Shown here piece after piece: positions 47,562-58,537 of a DNA stretch of 64,000 bases. Within the stretch, counting starts at the first letter, position 1, and every line of letters starts with the position of its first letter. The stretch is from Ramazzottius varieornatus (taxonomy: Eukaryota; Tardigrada; Eutardigrada; Parachela; Ramazzottiidae): NCBI GenBank assembly GCA_001949185.1, contig BDGG01000002.1:4020448-4084447 (forward strand), given 5' to 3'. The notes below the pieces were generated by a model, which worked only from the letters and a program-made list of their open reading frames with translations, did not search any database and was not told the DNA's origin. The position numbers were made by a program, and so were the translations under genes.

Positions 47562-49450
47562 ATGGCGGCGCCGCGCAAGAAGCTTTGGCATGAGTCGAAA
47601 TATCTCCGGAAGCGAGCTGCTTTCTTGCTGGACGACGTGGATCTCATCCCTACCGATGTATCTTTTCGCGTAGGCAAAGGCCAGAACGCAGTACTCATTC
47701 ATGGACACAAGTGAGTGTTTCCGATTATGACTTCCATACATGCTGTTTCTCGCAGAAGTTGATCAACTTGAAAACTTCGGACGAAAGATTGCCTTTGATG
47801 CAGGATATTCTACGCTCTGGTCAGCCCTGTATTCCAGGCGATGTTGTTCGGAAGTTTGGACGAGCAGAAGTCTATAGTCATACCGGATGTTACCTCCGAG
47901 GCGTTCCAGTGCCCGAAAACGTATGTTTCGAAAGTCGAAGAGGGAGGCGCTTTGTATAGTGATGTAGATCATGTCCCAGGTTTTCTGATTTTTAATATTC
48001 TCAGTACGAGTACTCGTAGTTATGCTTTACAGGTACGCTTACTCGGACAGTTTCGCTCCTGTTTGGGCGGATAACGTGATGGATGGCCGCGTCGAAAAAA
48101 TACATGATAAACTAACTCACGCGATACTGCTATGAGTTCATTCAAAACAAGATCACTGCAGAAACTGCGATTGCCTTCTGGCGCAAAGTAAAAGAACTTA
48201 TGGATTATTTGCTCAGACAAATTAGCACATACAGTATTGACAGAAAATATATGGAATTTTGATTCTAGTCTCAGGAAATTTCGGACGGTATCGTTGAGAA
48301 GCAGAGTTTATCCGAAATCAAGCGCAGCGCGGCCAAGGTGGTCTTGTCGGAGGAGTTTCTGGATCTTGACGAAGCTCGATTGATCGATCTGACGATCTGG
48401 AGCGACCTGAACATCCGAGAACCCGACCTGTACAGTGCCGTCAAGAAGTGGGTATCACTATCATTAGAAGGCCCGAATATATTTCGCAAGCTAAGTTAAG
48501 GAGTTACATTTCTTATTGCAATTTACAGGTGGGAAATCCACCAAGTAGCAGTCAAGCGTTTGGCAGAGCCAAGGAAGAAGCGACGAAAGAACGACGGCAT
48601 CTTGCAGCATATCCGCTTTGGGCTGTTCACATCCGAAGAATTGGCTTCCGGTCCTGTCACGGTACAGTTTTGAAGCCATTTTTCTTTCAAGTAATTTTGT
48701 CATGCATTGATGGTTTCTGGGGACGATAGGATGGTGTGTTTACCGAAGAGGATCTACATGAGTTTTTTCTCCATGCGTTCGGAGCCAAACAACTGACCAC
48801 TTTCAAGCCTGAGAACAGAAGCTCCCACTCCGCCTTCACTTTGTCCATCAAAGTTTTCGTTTCCAACAACTTGGTGAATTTTGCTGCAAGGAATATGAGA
48901 TGGCAGTTGTTTGACACGTTGGAAGTCATAGTTTTGGCAGACGTGGCGCCGAAAGTTTGCCAGCTTCTGCGGGAGATTGTGGAGGGGGACCATCGACTGG
49001 AACTGTCGGTTTCGGTGGGACCGGTCGACAACGTTGCAATGGAAAGGAAAGCGACCGGTTGCCGTAGTATGGAATCAATATCGATCGAGATCCAGAGCTG
49101 CTGCCTGAAAGAGCCGTTGATATGGAAAAGAGAAGTGAACTGTGGGCGGGAGGTGCCGCAGTGTCTTTCCGTCTCAGCAGTGAAGGATGCCCGCAGCTGG
49201 CATTACTCGCTCCTAATTCGGTGAAGCTGGAAGGCAAAGAACCCGAAAGTCGCTTTAAATCGACCTCAGCGGTGTCGTTGTCGGACAAGCTTAGAAAGAA
49301 CCACCTGGTAAACACTGGGATCCGATGATGGCGTATCTGAATTCCGCACTAGACGATTTCGGCCTGCAAAACGAAGACAAAAAGCGTCCGTGGTTGGGGT
49401 CTCAAGAGTTTGCGTTTTCTGAGCGCTTCAAATGCCAGCTGATCGACTAG
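47562..49450 (+). pseudogene. BTB-BACK protein gene, copy B (probably broken)
   Basis: Exon 1 (47562-47710) gives KKLWHESKYLRKRAAFLLDD and PTDVSFRVGKGQNAVLIHGH. Exon 2 (47804-47920) supplies the BTB core KIFYALVSPVFQAMLFGSLD then SIVIPDVTSEAF. From 48033 YAYSDSFAPVWADNVMD is followed, one frame over, by AASKKYMIN, a stop, then LTRYCYEFIQNKITAETAIA; I see no splice solution for this shift. The BACK part is then clean (AAKVVLSEEFLDLDEARLID, RRKNDGILQHIRFGLFTSEE, DGVFTEEDLHEFFLHAFGAK). Frames split again beyond about 48810, and the C-terminal piece is LWAGGAAVSFRLSSEGCPQL. It is either a pseudogene or a gene with assembly errors. Same layout as copy A, which additionally lost exon 2. Confidence 0.65.
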
Positions 49451-49755
49451 TGCTCAGCAAGTCCGAAGTGATACCTTCATGGACCATTGAACGTAGGAGA
49501 TCGTCTTTAGTTGTTCCTCTTTCCATGTTTAGGTTCTAACTCTTCCTTAAGCGGAAGTTCCGCCTTTCCTCCTGAAAATTATTTCATACAGAGCTGCAGC
49601 GCTCGGTGCCGTGAACGTCGTTCATAAAACAGAACCCGATGATGTTACTCAGTTCACCGTATCAGTACCACGACGCTACTCCCCAACAAGCGAATCCATC
49701 TTTTCGTTCTAATCCATAGTGTAGACAACGTTCGAAAAAAGCAAGCCAGTAGATA
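49451..49755. other. Spacer between BTB copy B and PRDM-like copy c
   Basis: Convergent 3' ends of two genes. Nothing else was identified. Confidence 0.4.
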
Positions 49756-52700
49756 TCAAGAGACTCGAAGCAGGTTCTTGCCGTGTTTGATGCGCTGATG
49801 TTCTTCCAGCCGTTCTTGGCTGCAATACTGTCGCGTACAGATGGTGCACATCACCGCATTACCAAAAGACTTGGCCACCTTTTCCGAGCGATCTTTCATC
49901 TTGTATTGCCGGTCAGGATGGTGGAGTCTTTCCTTGTGGCCTTTGAGGTACGCTTCTCGCTTGAACTTCCTTCCGCATTCATCACAGCGAAAGGCGTACA
50001 CGTCCGAGTGGATTATCATGTGCTTCTTCAAGTTGGCTTCTTTTCTACAGACTTTCTTGCAGACTGTACAGATGTGAGTTCTCATCTTGAGATGCTGATC
50101 CTTCATGTGACGACGCATGACCAGCCAGCTATCGTAGATCTTGTCGCAGATACGACAAGGAAACTTCCCATCCACCCGATGCGTTTCACTGTGGACGTTC
50201 ATCGCTAGAGCGCCGCTAAACATCTGCAGGCACACCGGACACATGTACCCTTTCTCCATGTGCTGTAATAGAAGGAACAGAGTTGAGGCAGTAGGGAAGT
50301 CGGTAAATGATCTCACCCAGGTCGCCATCCAAAGTTGCGCATGCATTCATTGTTTCTAGCTGAGAGCGTGCGTCACTTGGTAAAGCATCTGTCTGAATGC
50401 ATTTGCTATTAAGTTTCACGCTTTTACTTACGAAGTTTTCGTGCGAACGCAGTCCGGCCAATGTGAGGAACGTCTTCGGACATTCTTTACAGGCAAATTG
50501 TTTCACCACTTCTCCGCTATGCAGCCGTTGCTTATGAATCTTCAGGTACTTCTCCGATCGAAGCTTCTTTCCACACTCATCACACGGAATGTAGTCTTCT
50601 TTGTGTCGATAGTACCGCCTTTCATGCTCGCTGATGTGTTCCACCAAGGTCGCCGTATCCGCCAACTCGATCATACAGCCTGGACAGCTCTTCGGCCCAG
50701 GTTCCTTCAGCTCTTCCGCCATCTCCGCGCCGTGCTTCGTAGCGTGGATGGCCAACAAACCAGGAAGGCGGAAGTCAGCCGGACAACCTTCTTCTTCACA
50801 TCGGAACTTGTACCTTTTCGGCAAAAACCAACCTGATTAGAGTTCAATGGCACAACTGGAACAACGGCAAACAAACCCGTCGAGATTGTTTTCCGAGGTT
50901 GCGCACGTGCTCAGCAAATAACACTAGAGAAGTGTGCCCTTTGAGAAACAATCTTGTCTAGTGTCATTGCTGAGCTCCTATGTACATGTAATATGAAAGA
51001 ACGCTCAGCACTTATCCCTTTCCTCAAATTTTCAACTAAGAGTTTCGAAGCCGACGGCAATGTGGAGTTCGCCATAAGGGTGTCAATTTCAAAAGGCATC
51101 TTCGTACGTCTGTCGATTCTCGCTCTTGGCGGTCTCGGCTTCGGTACTCTTGGAACCTTCTTCGGCTTGTCCTTTTCGCTGTCCAGTAGTAGCACTTCAC
51201 TCACTTCCTGCTCCTCGACGGCTTTTGATTTCGCTTTCACTTTCTTCTTCTTCTTCTTCCTCTTCTTGGGAGGAGGCACAGGTGTCTGCGTCAGCAGCGC
51301 GTTCCACAGTAGATCGTTCTCCACTGTACCGGAGATGATCTCGTCGGTCTTTTGGCTCTCTTCCGGTCGCAAGTCTCCCATCTCTTTCTTCGTGTTCTTG
51401 GCAGCCTTTTTCTTCCGAGACACTGGGAGGGCTGAGACCTCATCATCCGCTTCGGGCAGTGACGACTTCAGGCGGAGAAGCTTCTGTGGAATCGTCAGCG
51501 TACGTGTCAACGACTTCTTCTTTTTCTCAGGTTCTTCCACGGTGGGCAAAGACCATGTTCTATCACTATCAGCATCGCTTTCTTCTGTGTCCATGTTTTC
51601 TTCGTCGCGACCACCGAAGAAGTCTGTGGAAGCGACTGGTGATTCTGCCTTCATGTCTCTTTCGCTATCCAGCTCCGCCAAGGGCGTTGAGTGTACATGA
51701 GCGCCCGGTAGAAGAAAGGTTCCTGAGCCTACACTTACTAGTCCGCTCTGTGCCGAAACTCGCCGCGCACTTTTCTCCCGTCGATGTGGCGGAAAACCTA
51801 CGTCTCGAATCGGTAGAATGTTTGACTCGAAGTTATTGTTATCGAATCTATCGCTTCCCAAGTGCTCAATGGTGTTGATTTGGACTGAACGAATTCTGTT
51901 GACTTCGTTCAGCTGGTTTAATTGCTGCTGGGCATCTTTAACCACCTGTTGAACTGCCTCTGTGAAGGCAAGGCTCTCCGCGGGCTTTGGCAAGAGGTCC
52001 CTGAGACGATCTGCTTTCAGTTGGATAGTCGCTCTCCTTGGCGGGCTTTGATCCTCTGGACGCTTTCTTTTCTTTCCCGGTCTCTTTGCCAAAGACACAG
52101 AATTGGAGGTCGAGTCTGATGCGAGTGCAAACCAGAACGTCTTTTGGGGTGTCGGAGCGGCATTAAGCACAGACACGTTTGGACCCTCTGCGCCAACTCT
52201 CCCGATGGATTCCGCGTACTAGCGAAAAGTTACGTGAGGAACTTCAAGAGGACAGTTTAGTTTAGAAGATAAGGCAGACTTACGGCTGGAGAATATCCGA
52301 CGCACAGTTCATCTCCAGCGGCGAGGCTTTTCACCACGGTGAAGTAGACGGATTCACCGTGCTGGTAGGCCATCAAGTTGACTTTGGTCGGAATGTGAGA
52401 TAATCGAACGTACTTCATCCAGTTGCAAGTCAGGTCAGAGTCAAGGCTGTATTCTCTTATGACACTGCCACCCAGGTTCACTCCGAACCGAGAAGGACCT
52501 CGCGTTTTCTTCGTCGAAATCACCACATCAGCAACCAAGGGCCCGTAAACTGTGCCGGGAGGAATGGATTGACTCGCCACGACTGTCCTTGATTCTTTTA
52601 GAATTATACCTAAAGGAATAAATCGCTAATAAAATTCAGATGGGAGCTCGGAAAATAAACTCATCCAGCTCGTTTTCCCAAGTGACGCACATATTCAGTG

Positions 52701-53154
52701 TTATTGGCTCAGCGTATGCGCCACTTGTGGAAACGGTTTTGTCGATTTTCTGTGCCAGATCCAAAATGGTGTCCAACCTTGTGGTTGACCTGTTAGTTTA
52801 AAGCAATGCGCTGAACACATATACGTCCAGGATCGTGCGATCTCACCCACCTTTGGAGTTAGACAATTCAGTCATGGCAGGCTGCTGGATGACATGGAAC
52901 GCCAGCTGTGATGGCAGAGTGCATATTGCTCGTGAGAATTCTGTATCCGGCACCAAATCTCGACAGTGCAGTATGCACGGCCCGTTCTCATGCTCTCGAC
53001 AAGAACCACAACCTAAAACGAAATAGTGCGAAACGAGAAACCCAGATCAATCGTAGGTCATTTCCTAGTCGATCGTAGCAGAGTAGCAAGCTTTGCACTT
53101 ACGGGTTGAAAGTTCCGATTCCTTGTCAGCTACAGCATTCATATGATGCTCCAT
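49756..53154 (-). CDS. PR-domain C2H2 zinc-finger protein, copy c (PRDM10/15-like)
   Basis: Exons 53154-53103, 53012-52851, 52609-52284, 52218-51012, 50832-50432 and 50262-49756 join to 884 residues. The knuckle is CGSCREHENGPCILHC. The PR domain reads SQSIPPGTVYGPLVADVVIS, LTCNWMKYVRLSHIPTKVNL, MAYQHGESVYFTVVKSLAAG and DELCVGYSPA. The linker exon is 402 codons, very Lys/Ser/Glu-rich, with a KKRKKKKKK run. Nine fingers follow, with the fourth split HENF|H as in the other copies. Fingers 5-9 are close to those of copy a (FPCRICDKIYDSWLVMRRHM, FRCDECGRKFKREAYLKGHK, MCTICTRQYCSQERLEEHQR). The linker-to-finger junction uses a different phase from copies a and b, adding WFLPK. Three introns carry palindromic elements. 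Confidence 0.85.
50294..50400. mobile_element. Palindromic intron element, copy 7
   Basis: GGGAAGTCGGTAAATGATCT then CACCCAGGTCG on the left; GCGTGCGTCACTTGGTAAAG and CATCTGTCTG on the right. Inside the H|H-split finger intron of copy c, the same intron as the 44600 copy in gene b but with a different insertion. Confidence 0.75.
50865..50962. mobile_element. Palindromic intron element, copy 8 (diverged)
   Basis: GAGATTGTTTTCCGAGGTTG then CGCACGTGCTCAGC on the left; GAAGTGTGCCCTTTGAGAAA then CAATCTTGTC on the right. Lies in the linker/finger intron of copy c. Core and length fit the family, but both arms are changed. Confidence 0.6.
52642..52762. mobile_element. Palindromic intron element, copy 9
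   Basis: GGGAGCTCGGAAAATAAACT then CATCCAGCTCGTTTTCCCAA and GTGACGCAC on the left; TATGCGCCACTTGTGGAAAC on the right, ending near TGCCAGATCC. Within the intron between the knuckle and PR exons of copy c. Confidence 0.82.
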
Positions 53155-53530
53155 CGGATGGCCGTTAGTATCCTTAGAGTTCCCGAACTGTTCGTCAGTC
53201 ACACCTGTGAGATCCTAGTGAGCCGAACCAACGCGGTTGCATGCTAGACGTCGAAAATTCCTAGGAGTCTGGAAGATCCTTCAGTTCTTGTCACTCCTTG
53301 AAGAATATCAACGTAGTTAATCAGATACGCACTTGCACAATTCGGTAAGCACAAACATCGTGACGTTATCTCTAATCATTGTGCGACTCTTTTAACACAG
53401 CGCCTACGAGATGAACTTGTTCCTATAATATTCTCACGATGTTCATGTGCGTATCGAATTGTGCTAGTGCGCTGTCGCTCGCAATCTCTATATTGATATT
53501 GTTATGTCAGATGATATACGGTAGACATGC
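53155..53530. other. Upstream region of PRDM-like copy c
   Basis: About 375 bp between the start codon and the long inverted-repeat element. AT-rich; no gene or assigned motif. Unlike copies a and b, there is no divergent BTB partner. Confidence 0.4.
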
Positions 53531-53917
53531 AGATCTATGGTGAGCCGCGCGACTCAAAAGTCCACAGTACTTTCACCGCGGGTGCATGCGCGGAGAAACT
53601 CGACGTTGTCCGCGGGTGGATGCGCGAAGAAATACTTTATCCGCGCATCCACCCGCGGATGAAGTCGAGTTTTTCCGCGCATACACCTGCGGATAGCGTC
53701 AGTTTCACCGGGCATGTGCCCGCGGATAAAGACATTTCACCGCGCACAGTTAAACCGTGCATGGATGCGCGGAAAAACTAGTCTCTCCGCGCGTCCACCC
53801 GCGGTGAAACTCTCGCCATAGTCCGCGGGTGGATTCGCGGAAAAAGTATTTCACCGCGCATCCACCCGCGATGGAAGTACTGTGGACTTTTGAATCGCCC
53901 GGCTCACCATACAGATC
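53531..53917. mobile_element. 387-bp inverted-repeat element filled with nine GC-rich palindromic subrepeats
   Basis: Terminal inverted repeats of about 40 bp: ATGGTGAGCCGCGCGACTCA then AAAGTCCACAGTACT on the left, mirrored by AGTACTGTGGACTTTTGAAT then CGCCCGGCTCACCAT on the right. The interior is a string of about nine units related to CCGCGCATCCACCCGCGG in both orientations, separated by short AT-rich bits such as GAAATACTTTA. No coding capacity. The CpG-rich interior contrasts sharply with the flanks. Confidence 0.88.
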
Positions 53918-54206
53918 CATCATTCAGTCACATGCCATGACATCACCAGCCGACGCTTACCTTACCGCCGAAACTGAAATTCCACCAGAGGCAACTGCAG
54001 CTTTAGTACTGTTTTCCACTTCCTCCTAATTATCAATTCTTTACGCATAATGCATTCACTTTTGCTTGTCTTAATTAACTCAATGTTCGGGACAGCTCAG
54101 TGCGCAGAATGGGGTACTTTTTACTGATTTCCGAAAGAAAAATAGGACTCCCGTACACGAAGAATGCAGAAGAACAAGGAGCTTTAGGTGGACAAATTCA
54201 AGGGAC

Positions 54207-55580
54207 CTGAAGCAGGTTCTTGCCAAACTTTATGCGCATATGTTCCAGCAAGCGCTCTCGACTATTATACTGACGTTGCAATAGCTACAGATAGCAGCAT
54301 TTGCAAAAGACATCGCGACTTTCTCCGAGCGATCCTTCATCTGATGCTGTCGATCCGGATGGTGCAGTCTGTTTTTGTGCTCCGGAAGGTTACACCTCTC
54401 GCTTGAACTTGCCCCCACGCTGGTCACAGCTGAAGGCAGTAAATACGACAGGGAACACTTTCCATCAATGCGATGGACCTCACTGTGGACGTTTAGTGCC
54501 AAAGCACCACCGAAACTCTCCATACAACGGGATCCACACGAGAAGCCCGTTCCCTTATGTTGTGAAAGAAAACTGAAAAATACAGCTGGGTACTGGGCAG
54601 AGTTCCTCAACCTACTGAGGCTGCAGCGTAGAAGCCTGGGTTCATCGTGGTAACCCAAACACCCCGTACTGCATATCCTCCTTGCCCCTTTCAAATTTGA
54701 TCAGCTGTGCCTCTATGCCATGACCCCAGAGGGCTGAGGAACTCTGCACAGTACCCAGCTATCTTACGTACCAGAAAAATTGTGGGATAGGTTTAGAGGT
54801 TGATCGAAAATCGGTTACTTACGAAGTTCTCGTGGGATCGCAGTCCTACCAATGTGAAGAACTTCTTAGGGCACTCCTTACATGCAAAGTCCTTCACGAC
54901 ATCCCCACTGTGTAAACGCCTTGTGTGGATCTTCGGGTACTTGTCCGATCGAAGCTTCTTGCCGCACTCATCACACGAAATGTAGGTATAACGGTTGCAC
55001 TGTCTTTCGTGTTCGGCAGCATGCGTCACCAAGGTTGCTGTATCGGCGAACTTTGTCTCACGGCCTGGACAGCTCTTCGGCCCAGGTTCCTTCAGCTCTT
55101 CCGCCATCTCAGCGCCGTGCTTCGTAGCGTGAATGGCCATCAAACCAGGAAGGCGGAAGTCAGCCGGACAACCTTTTTCTTTGCACCGGAACTTGTACCG
55201 TCGAAGTTACCTCTGACACATCCATCCAAGACGACAGCAAAGTGGCCAGGCTGGCATCCTGGTGCTAACAAACCAGCAACTAGTGGTCCGAAAACTGTTC
55301 CAACTGCCAACGGGGATCTTTCTTCTTGCAAAAAGGCGTGTGAATTCCCTCTTTTCTGCGAATGAATTCTTCGACCAACATGTGGTAAAGCAATCTTTCC
55401 AGAGCTTAATCGTACATACTTTTCGTCTTGGCTTGTGGTGCGTATGCGAAATTTTAGCTGCGATGGCAAACTGCCTGTTGCTAGTGGAGGTATTTCGTCC
55501 GAAACTAAGTTCTGACATTAGGCGATGTATGGGGCGTTTTCTGACTTCAGGCAAGAATCACAGCCTGTTTAGGGGCACAA
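54207..55580 (-). pseudogene. PR-domain zinc-finger gene, copy d (wrecked)
   Basis: From right to left, a knuckle remnant at about 55574-55440 (CQNLVSDEIPPLATGSLPSQ) is followed, with frame breaks, by part of a PR domain (GTVFGPLVAGLLAPGCQPGH, VVLDGCVRGN). That runs straight into the first finger, YKFRCKEKGCPADFRLPGL, with the rest of the PR domain and the whole linker exon missing. Finger 2 has lost a cysteine (CPGRETKF). The next exon has lost its AG acceptor (CACAACATAAG instead of a CAG ending), lacks fingers 6 and 7 and part of 8, and carries a one-base frameshift in finger 9: ICSYCN continues as QYNSRERLLEHMRI only in another frame. Several independent lesions make it a pseudogene. It holds its own inverted-repeat insertion at 54584-54760. 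Confidence 0.83.
54584..54760. mobile_element. 177-bp inverted-repeat element
   Basis: AGCTGGGTACTGGGCAGAGT then TCCTCAACC on the left; GGCTGAGGAACTCTGCACAG then TACCCAGCT on the right, about 28 bp inverted repeats with few mismatches. Inserted in the finger intron of copy d, the same intron hit by a different family in copies b and c. TA lies just outside the left end (TAC|AGCTGG) and right end (CAGCT|ATC), so target-site details are uncertain. Confidence 0.82.
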
Positions 55581-57456
55581 AGAATGATAAATAGCTCTAC
55601 GAGTAATCAGGAAGAAGTAGCTATCAATAGCTTAGATGTCGAAGCACTCAGCTCAGAAGTCAGAAGTGGAAGATCAGCTTGCGATATTCAAACTGCAACT
55701 TACGTGCCTCCTCCGTGTGCTGGTGTTCGTTGTCCAGTACTCCCGCCGGATCCATCTAGCAGATGTTGGGTGCTGACAGAAGAAAACATATGGCTGAAAC
55801 TGAAAGCTTCTGCATCTGGGCTGCTGGCCCCGGTGCAAACGAAATATGAGAAATGCAAGAGACCTCAAGGCCGCAAGGGATCAGAACCAACAACACTATA
55901 TCGTGTCAGGTCATGTCATGTCATATCATATCACATCATACACTGTGACGGTTGTACCACACCGACTCCACCGAGTCTTTGTTTTGGTTTTTCTTCCAGC
56001 TTAAAATTTTCTAAAGTCTCCAGTATCTCCGCAGACTGCGGCTATGTACGAAAGTTTGTGTTTGACAGGAATTGATCCCCGGAGGAGAAGTACACATGTT
56101 AGGGCAGTCGAAGTAGCAAGAGGAGTGCCTCGATCGACATCTAGAAGGACACGCGGGAGCTCGACGAGCCTGCGTCAGAGTTCTCGACGGTGCGTCCATC
56201 ATCGGTTCGCAACCACCGATCCGAAACCTAGCGTGAGAGTATCCATGTAATTTAATCGATGTCGTGCACCGGTGTCAAACTAAGCAAACTCGTAAAGACG
56301 ATTTCCGATGAATATTAATTTTTATAAGACTCAAGATGTCACGCCGTGCAAGTTGATCACACAGGTAAGACGGGTTGTCAAACAGAAAAGCGAGACCGTA
56401 GGGAGCTGCCAAGGCGTTCCTCTCCTGCTACAATCACCCTCTCGAGCACATGCATCCTCGTTTAACTATGCTTGTCGGAAACAGTGATACAAGTACACGT
56501 GTACCGTAATTGATTGTTGAAAGACCCGTCTGGAATCGCAAGAGCTAGGATCTTTTCAACAGTGCGCCTGACGGAGCATGATGTGTCGGTATCTGTCGAG
56601 TTTTACGGTGCAACCATTTTTCGATAGATGTCAGTGTTGAATTTTTCAGTAAAGAAGACCGGAAAGGAGCCCTGTAAAAGGTACTGAAGTGCCAGCTCGT
56701 GCTGTTCCGGAATGCAATGGACTGTGATGGTCGCGCTACTTTAACTTCCGAGAAGGGTTTTCCGGGCCGTTAGGCGTACCGCAAGTCATTAATCCTTGGG
56801 AAGAAAGCTGTTTAGTACATACCGCATGAAGGAGCCCTCTTATTCTGGGAGCCAAGCCTATCAATAATGGTCGTTGCGTGTTTGGAAATCCTGGCTATGG
56901 AGTAATGAGGAGGACGACCTGTGTACAAATCGATCTCGCGCTCACAAATCGTATGTTACCGCAAACGGGCGGAAGGCTAATCGAGCTTGCGTAAATCCCA
57001 GTACGCCGGCAGCGACGATGTTTCTCTGTCGTGCGCAGAGCATGCCAACGCAGAAACCTGAATCTGACTGCACTCGCCACTCGGTGACAAATTAGCAAAG
57101 ATTAACTACCGCGGTTTCCTCAATTTATTTTGCATTCCAAAAACAAACGACAAGTCTTGTAGAGCATGGTTAACTAGAGGATCCAGTCTGTCAACCTGAA
57201 CACGGACAAAAGTATTTCCAGATAAAGTATCGAAACGCGGAATTTCGCGAAAAACAAAATCAAAAGAAGGAATTTCTGAGGCAGTAAAATCCAGCCAAAT
57301 AAATAAGGAGAAGAAAAGCAGCCACACCAAGGAGTAAAGTGCACTGATTCAAGTGTAACGTACGAGTACGAATAGGTTGAAGGTCTCTTTTGTCTCAATA
57401 TGGGACGAGATTCTTTTATCGGCGTTATTGGGGAAAGGTCAGTGAAGGTGGGAGCT
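55581..57456. other. Intergenic, no supported gene
   Basis: About 1.9 kb. An open plus-strand stretch at 55584-56075 lacks a domain. A GTCAT/ATCAT simple repeat runs at about 55905-55940. I could not assign any exon. Confidence 0.4.
55905..55940. repeat. Pentamer-type microsatellite (GTCAT/ATCAT)
   Basis: Tandem copies of GTCAT shading into ATCAT, about seven imperfect units. Confidence 0.8.
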
Positions 57457-58537
57457 TCAGTTGTCTGCGCTACAGACCTTGCAGTTGCGGTAGCAGTGAC
57501 GAGGAGCCGTGCAGATGGCTATCACGACGAAAAGGTTAGTCAAAGCTCCCAGAGAGAGAATAGCGACAAGTGCCAGGAGGATTCTAAAAGTGAAGACAAT
57601 GTTGCGCTGGAACACATCCTTATCGATCGCTGTCAGATATTCGGGCGTGTGTCCTAGCTTTCCACTCAGGTTCTGCGAGATGTTGGACAAGATGATACTG
57701 TAGGAGACAGCGGCAATAACCATGATGAGCAGTCCCAAGACGGACCAAAGAAAGTGGCCAGTTCGATACCTGCGGAGATAGTCAAGACATGCAGAGATAT
57801 TGGATAGTTCGATACCTGCAGATATATTCTAGTCTAGTCTCTCTGGTACCTGGCGGTCGGGTATACGCGGAATGGAATCCCTAGTGGAAGCAGTCCGACG
57901 AAGGCGGCGATCAGCTGCACAGCTCCTGCCACTATCCCCAAGTACAGATCCATCCGGAAGGGAATTAAGTCCGTGTTTTCCGACTTCAGCAAAGGATTGT
58001 CGTGCTTGATTGGCTTATGCGCTGCAAAGAGAAAAGCGCAATCACGGTAATGTAGTCAAAAGCAAACCAATAATCAATTCGTCACCGAAGCCACTGCGGT
58101 CAAAATCAACATGCTATTTCGACCAAAATCCGTTAACTACCACAAAACTGCAGCAACTCTTTACTGATGGACAGCCAGTCATCAATCAAGCGAAATAGGA
58201 ATGAAGTTTAACCTCACGTTGCCTGTCAAACTACTTTAATGGTTGTTTTACTTGTTTAAGTGGACTTCTTGACCGCTGTGATCTTCAGGTTCCTGTTTAT
58301 CGCCTTTCCAAGTGACTTAGACTTACCATAAATGTCGGTGATGAGAAGGGCAGCTGCTGTAAGGAACTGGAAGAGGGCCAGCGTTCCCCAGACTTTGCGG
58401 AGGCGACATGGCAAGGATCGGTCGCGGAGTAATCGGCCATGCTCATCCAGCTCCGAGCCTACATAGCTAACCTTGCGCCCATCTTTGATGTGGTGATTTG
58501 TTACCATCATTGACGATGCTCCTGCTTGATGGGCCAT
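57457..58537 (-). CDS. Four-pass membrane protein of unknown function
   Basis: Exons 58537-58327, 58021-57850 and 57769-57457 join in phase to 231 residues. A polar N-terminus (MAHQAGASSMMVTNHHIKDG) of about 45 residues precedes four hydrophobic segments: TLALFQFLTAAALLITDIYG, YLGIVAGAVQLIAAFVGLLP, FLWSVLGLLIMVIAAVSYSI and IVFTFRILLALVAILSLGAL. A short Cys-rich tail (CTAPRHCYRNCKVC) ends the chain. This layout recalls small tetraspan families such as MS4A- or claudin-like proteins, but I see no diagnostic motif: there is no CCG of tetraspanins and no W..C..C of claudins. A TGACGTCA octamer lies at 58700-58707, about 160 bp upstream of the start. Confidence 0.75.

Noticed and set aside
38871-53154. 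Calling the zinc-finger genes PRDM9 itself
   Set aside because: There is no KRAB/SSXRD region and the fingers are not near-identical tandem repeats; the PR domain (CNWM.YVR, AYQHG) looks closer to PRDM10/15.
53531-53917. Regularly repeated palindromic units resembling a CRISPR array
   Set aside because: The window is clearly animal nuclear DNA. Units alternate in orientation, spacers are short and not unique 30-mers, and the whole sits between terminal inverted repeats, so it is a mobile-element interior.
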